Shown here: piece after piece, positions 63,816 through 64,000 of the stretch | Position numbering within the stretch: position 1 is the stretch's first letter | Layout of the letters: the number at the start of each line of letters is the position of its first letter | Assembly (NCBI GenBank): GCA_021464245.1 | Contig: JADCRB010000037.1 | Location: forward strand, 3,612,056 to 3,676,055 | Origin: Carallia brachiata | Taxonomy: Eukaryota; Streptophyta; Magnoliopsida; Malpighiales; Rhizophoraceae | Length of the DNA: 64,000 nucleotides | Direction of reading: 5' to 3' | Notes under the pieces: model-generated | Databases searched by the model: none | Seen by the model: only the letters and a program-made list of their open reading frames with translations | Told to the model about the DNA's origin: nothing | Made by a program: the position numbers and the translations under genes

Positions 63816-64000
63816 CTACAAAGATGACATTTGCAAAAGAGAAAAAGGCGTGTGAGAAAGTAGAAACGTTAGTAAATTTAATGGCAAAGGATTTTAATCA
63901 GTTCCATTTCATCCAACCATATAATGCAACCCATCTTCCAACATAAGAGTTAAATTATCAGATAACTTGCCGGACATCTTCGTTGTGTAAGCAATGCAAG
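63816..64000 (-). other. ABCG intron up to the window edge
   Basis: The exon ending at 63815 has a good acceptor (TTTGTAG on the minus strand). I could not recognise the preceding exon in the remaining 185 bases, so the window probably ends inside an intron. Confidence 0.5.

Overview
This is nuclear DNA of a flowering plant, most likely a eudicot and probably a rosid. The genes are split by GT-AG introns, the spacers are long and AT-rich, and the protein families (EIN2, PAL, plant IDH, ADK, SAUR, ABCG) and L1-type LINE are typical of plants. I cannot name the species from sequence alone.

Layout, left to right: an AT-rich spacer with small foldback elements (1-6.3 kb); EIN2 on the plus strand (leader from about 6.3 kb, coding 7886-14353); a short spacer; phenylalanine ammonia-lyase (PAL) on the minus strand (16738-19936) with a promoter carrying AC elements (20.1-20.7 kb); a repeat-rich spacer with several Tourist-like MITEs (20.8-27.9 kb); a full-length LINE with two intact ORFs and a clean target-site duplication (27959-33918); another repeat-rich spacer; the catalytic subunit of mitochondrial NAD-isocitrate dehydrogenase (38081-41908, plus); adenosine kinase (42658-45779, plus); an intronless multi-pass membrane protein of unknown function (48507-49901, plus); a repeat-rich spacer; a SAUR gene (55068-55481, minus); and the 3' end of an ABCG half-transporter (62103-63815, minus) that runs off the right edge.

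The genes do not form a pathway cluster. EIN2 (ethylene signalling) and SAUR (auxin-responsive growth) are hormone genes. PAL opens phenylpropanoid metabolism, IDH belongs to the TCA cycle, and ADK recycles adenosine from the methyl cycle and converts cytokinin ribosides. Their proximity looks like ordinary plant gene order.

The most notable observations are: (1) EIN2 carries three single-base frameshifts inside one 0.76 kb stretch of its largest exon, while about 11.8 kb of other coding sequence in the window has none; as written it stops after 600 residues, just past the Nramp-like membrane domain. (2) The LINE looks structurally competent, and three very short poly(A)-type insertions with target duplications suggest the same kind of machinery acted elsewhere in the window. 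(3) Two small MITE families are defined by target duplications (9-bp, MULE-like; TAA/TTA, Tourist-like). (4) The PAL promoter holds four exact AC elements. I found no clearly new biological system.
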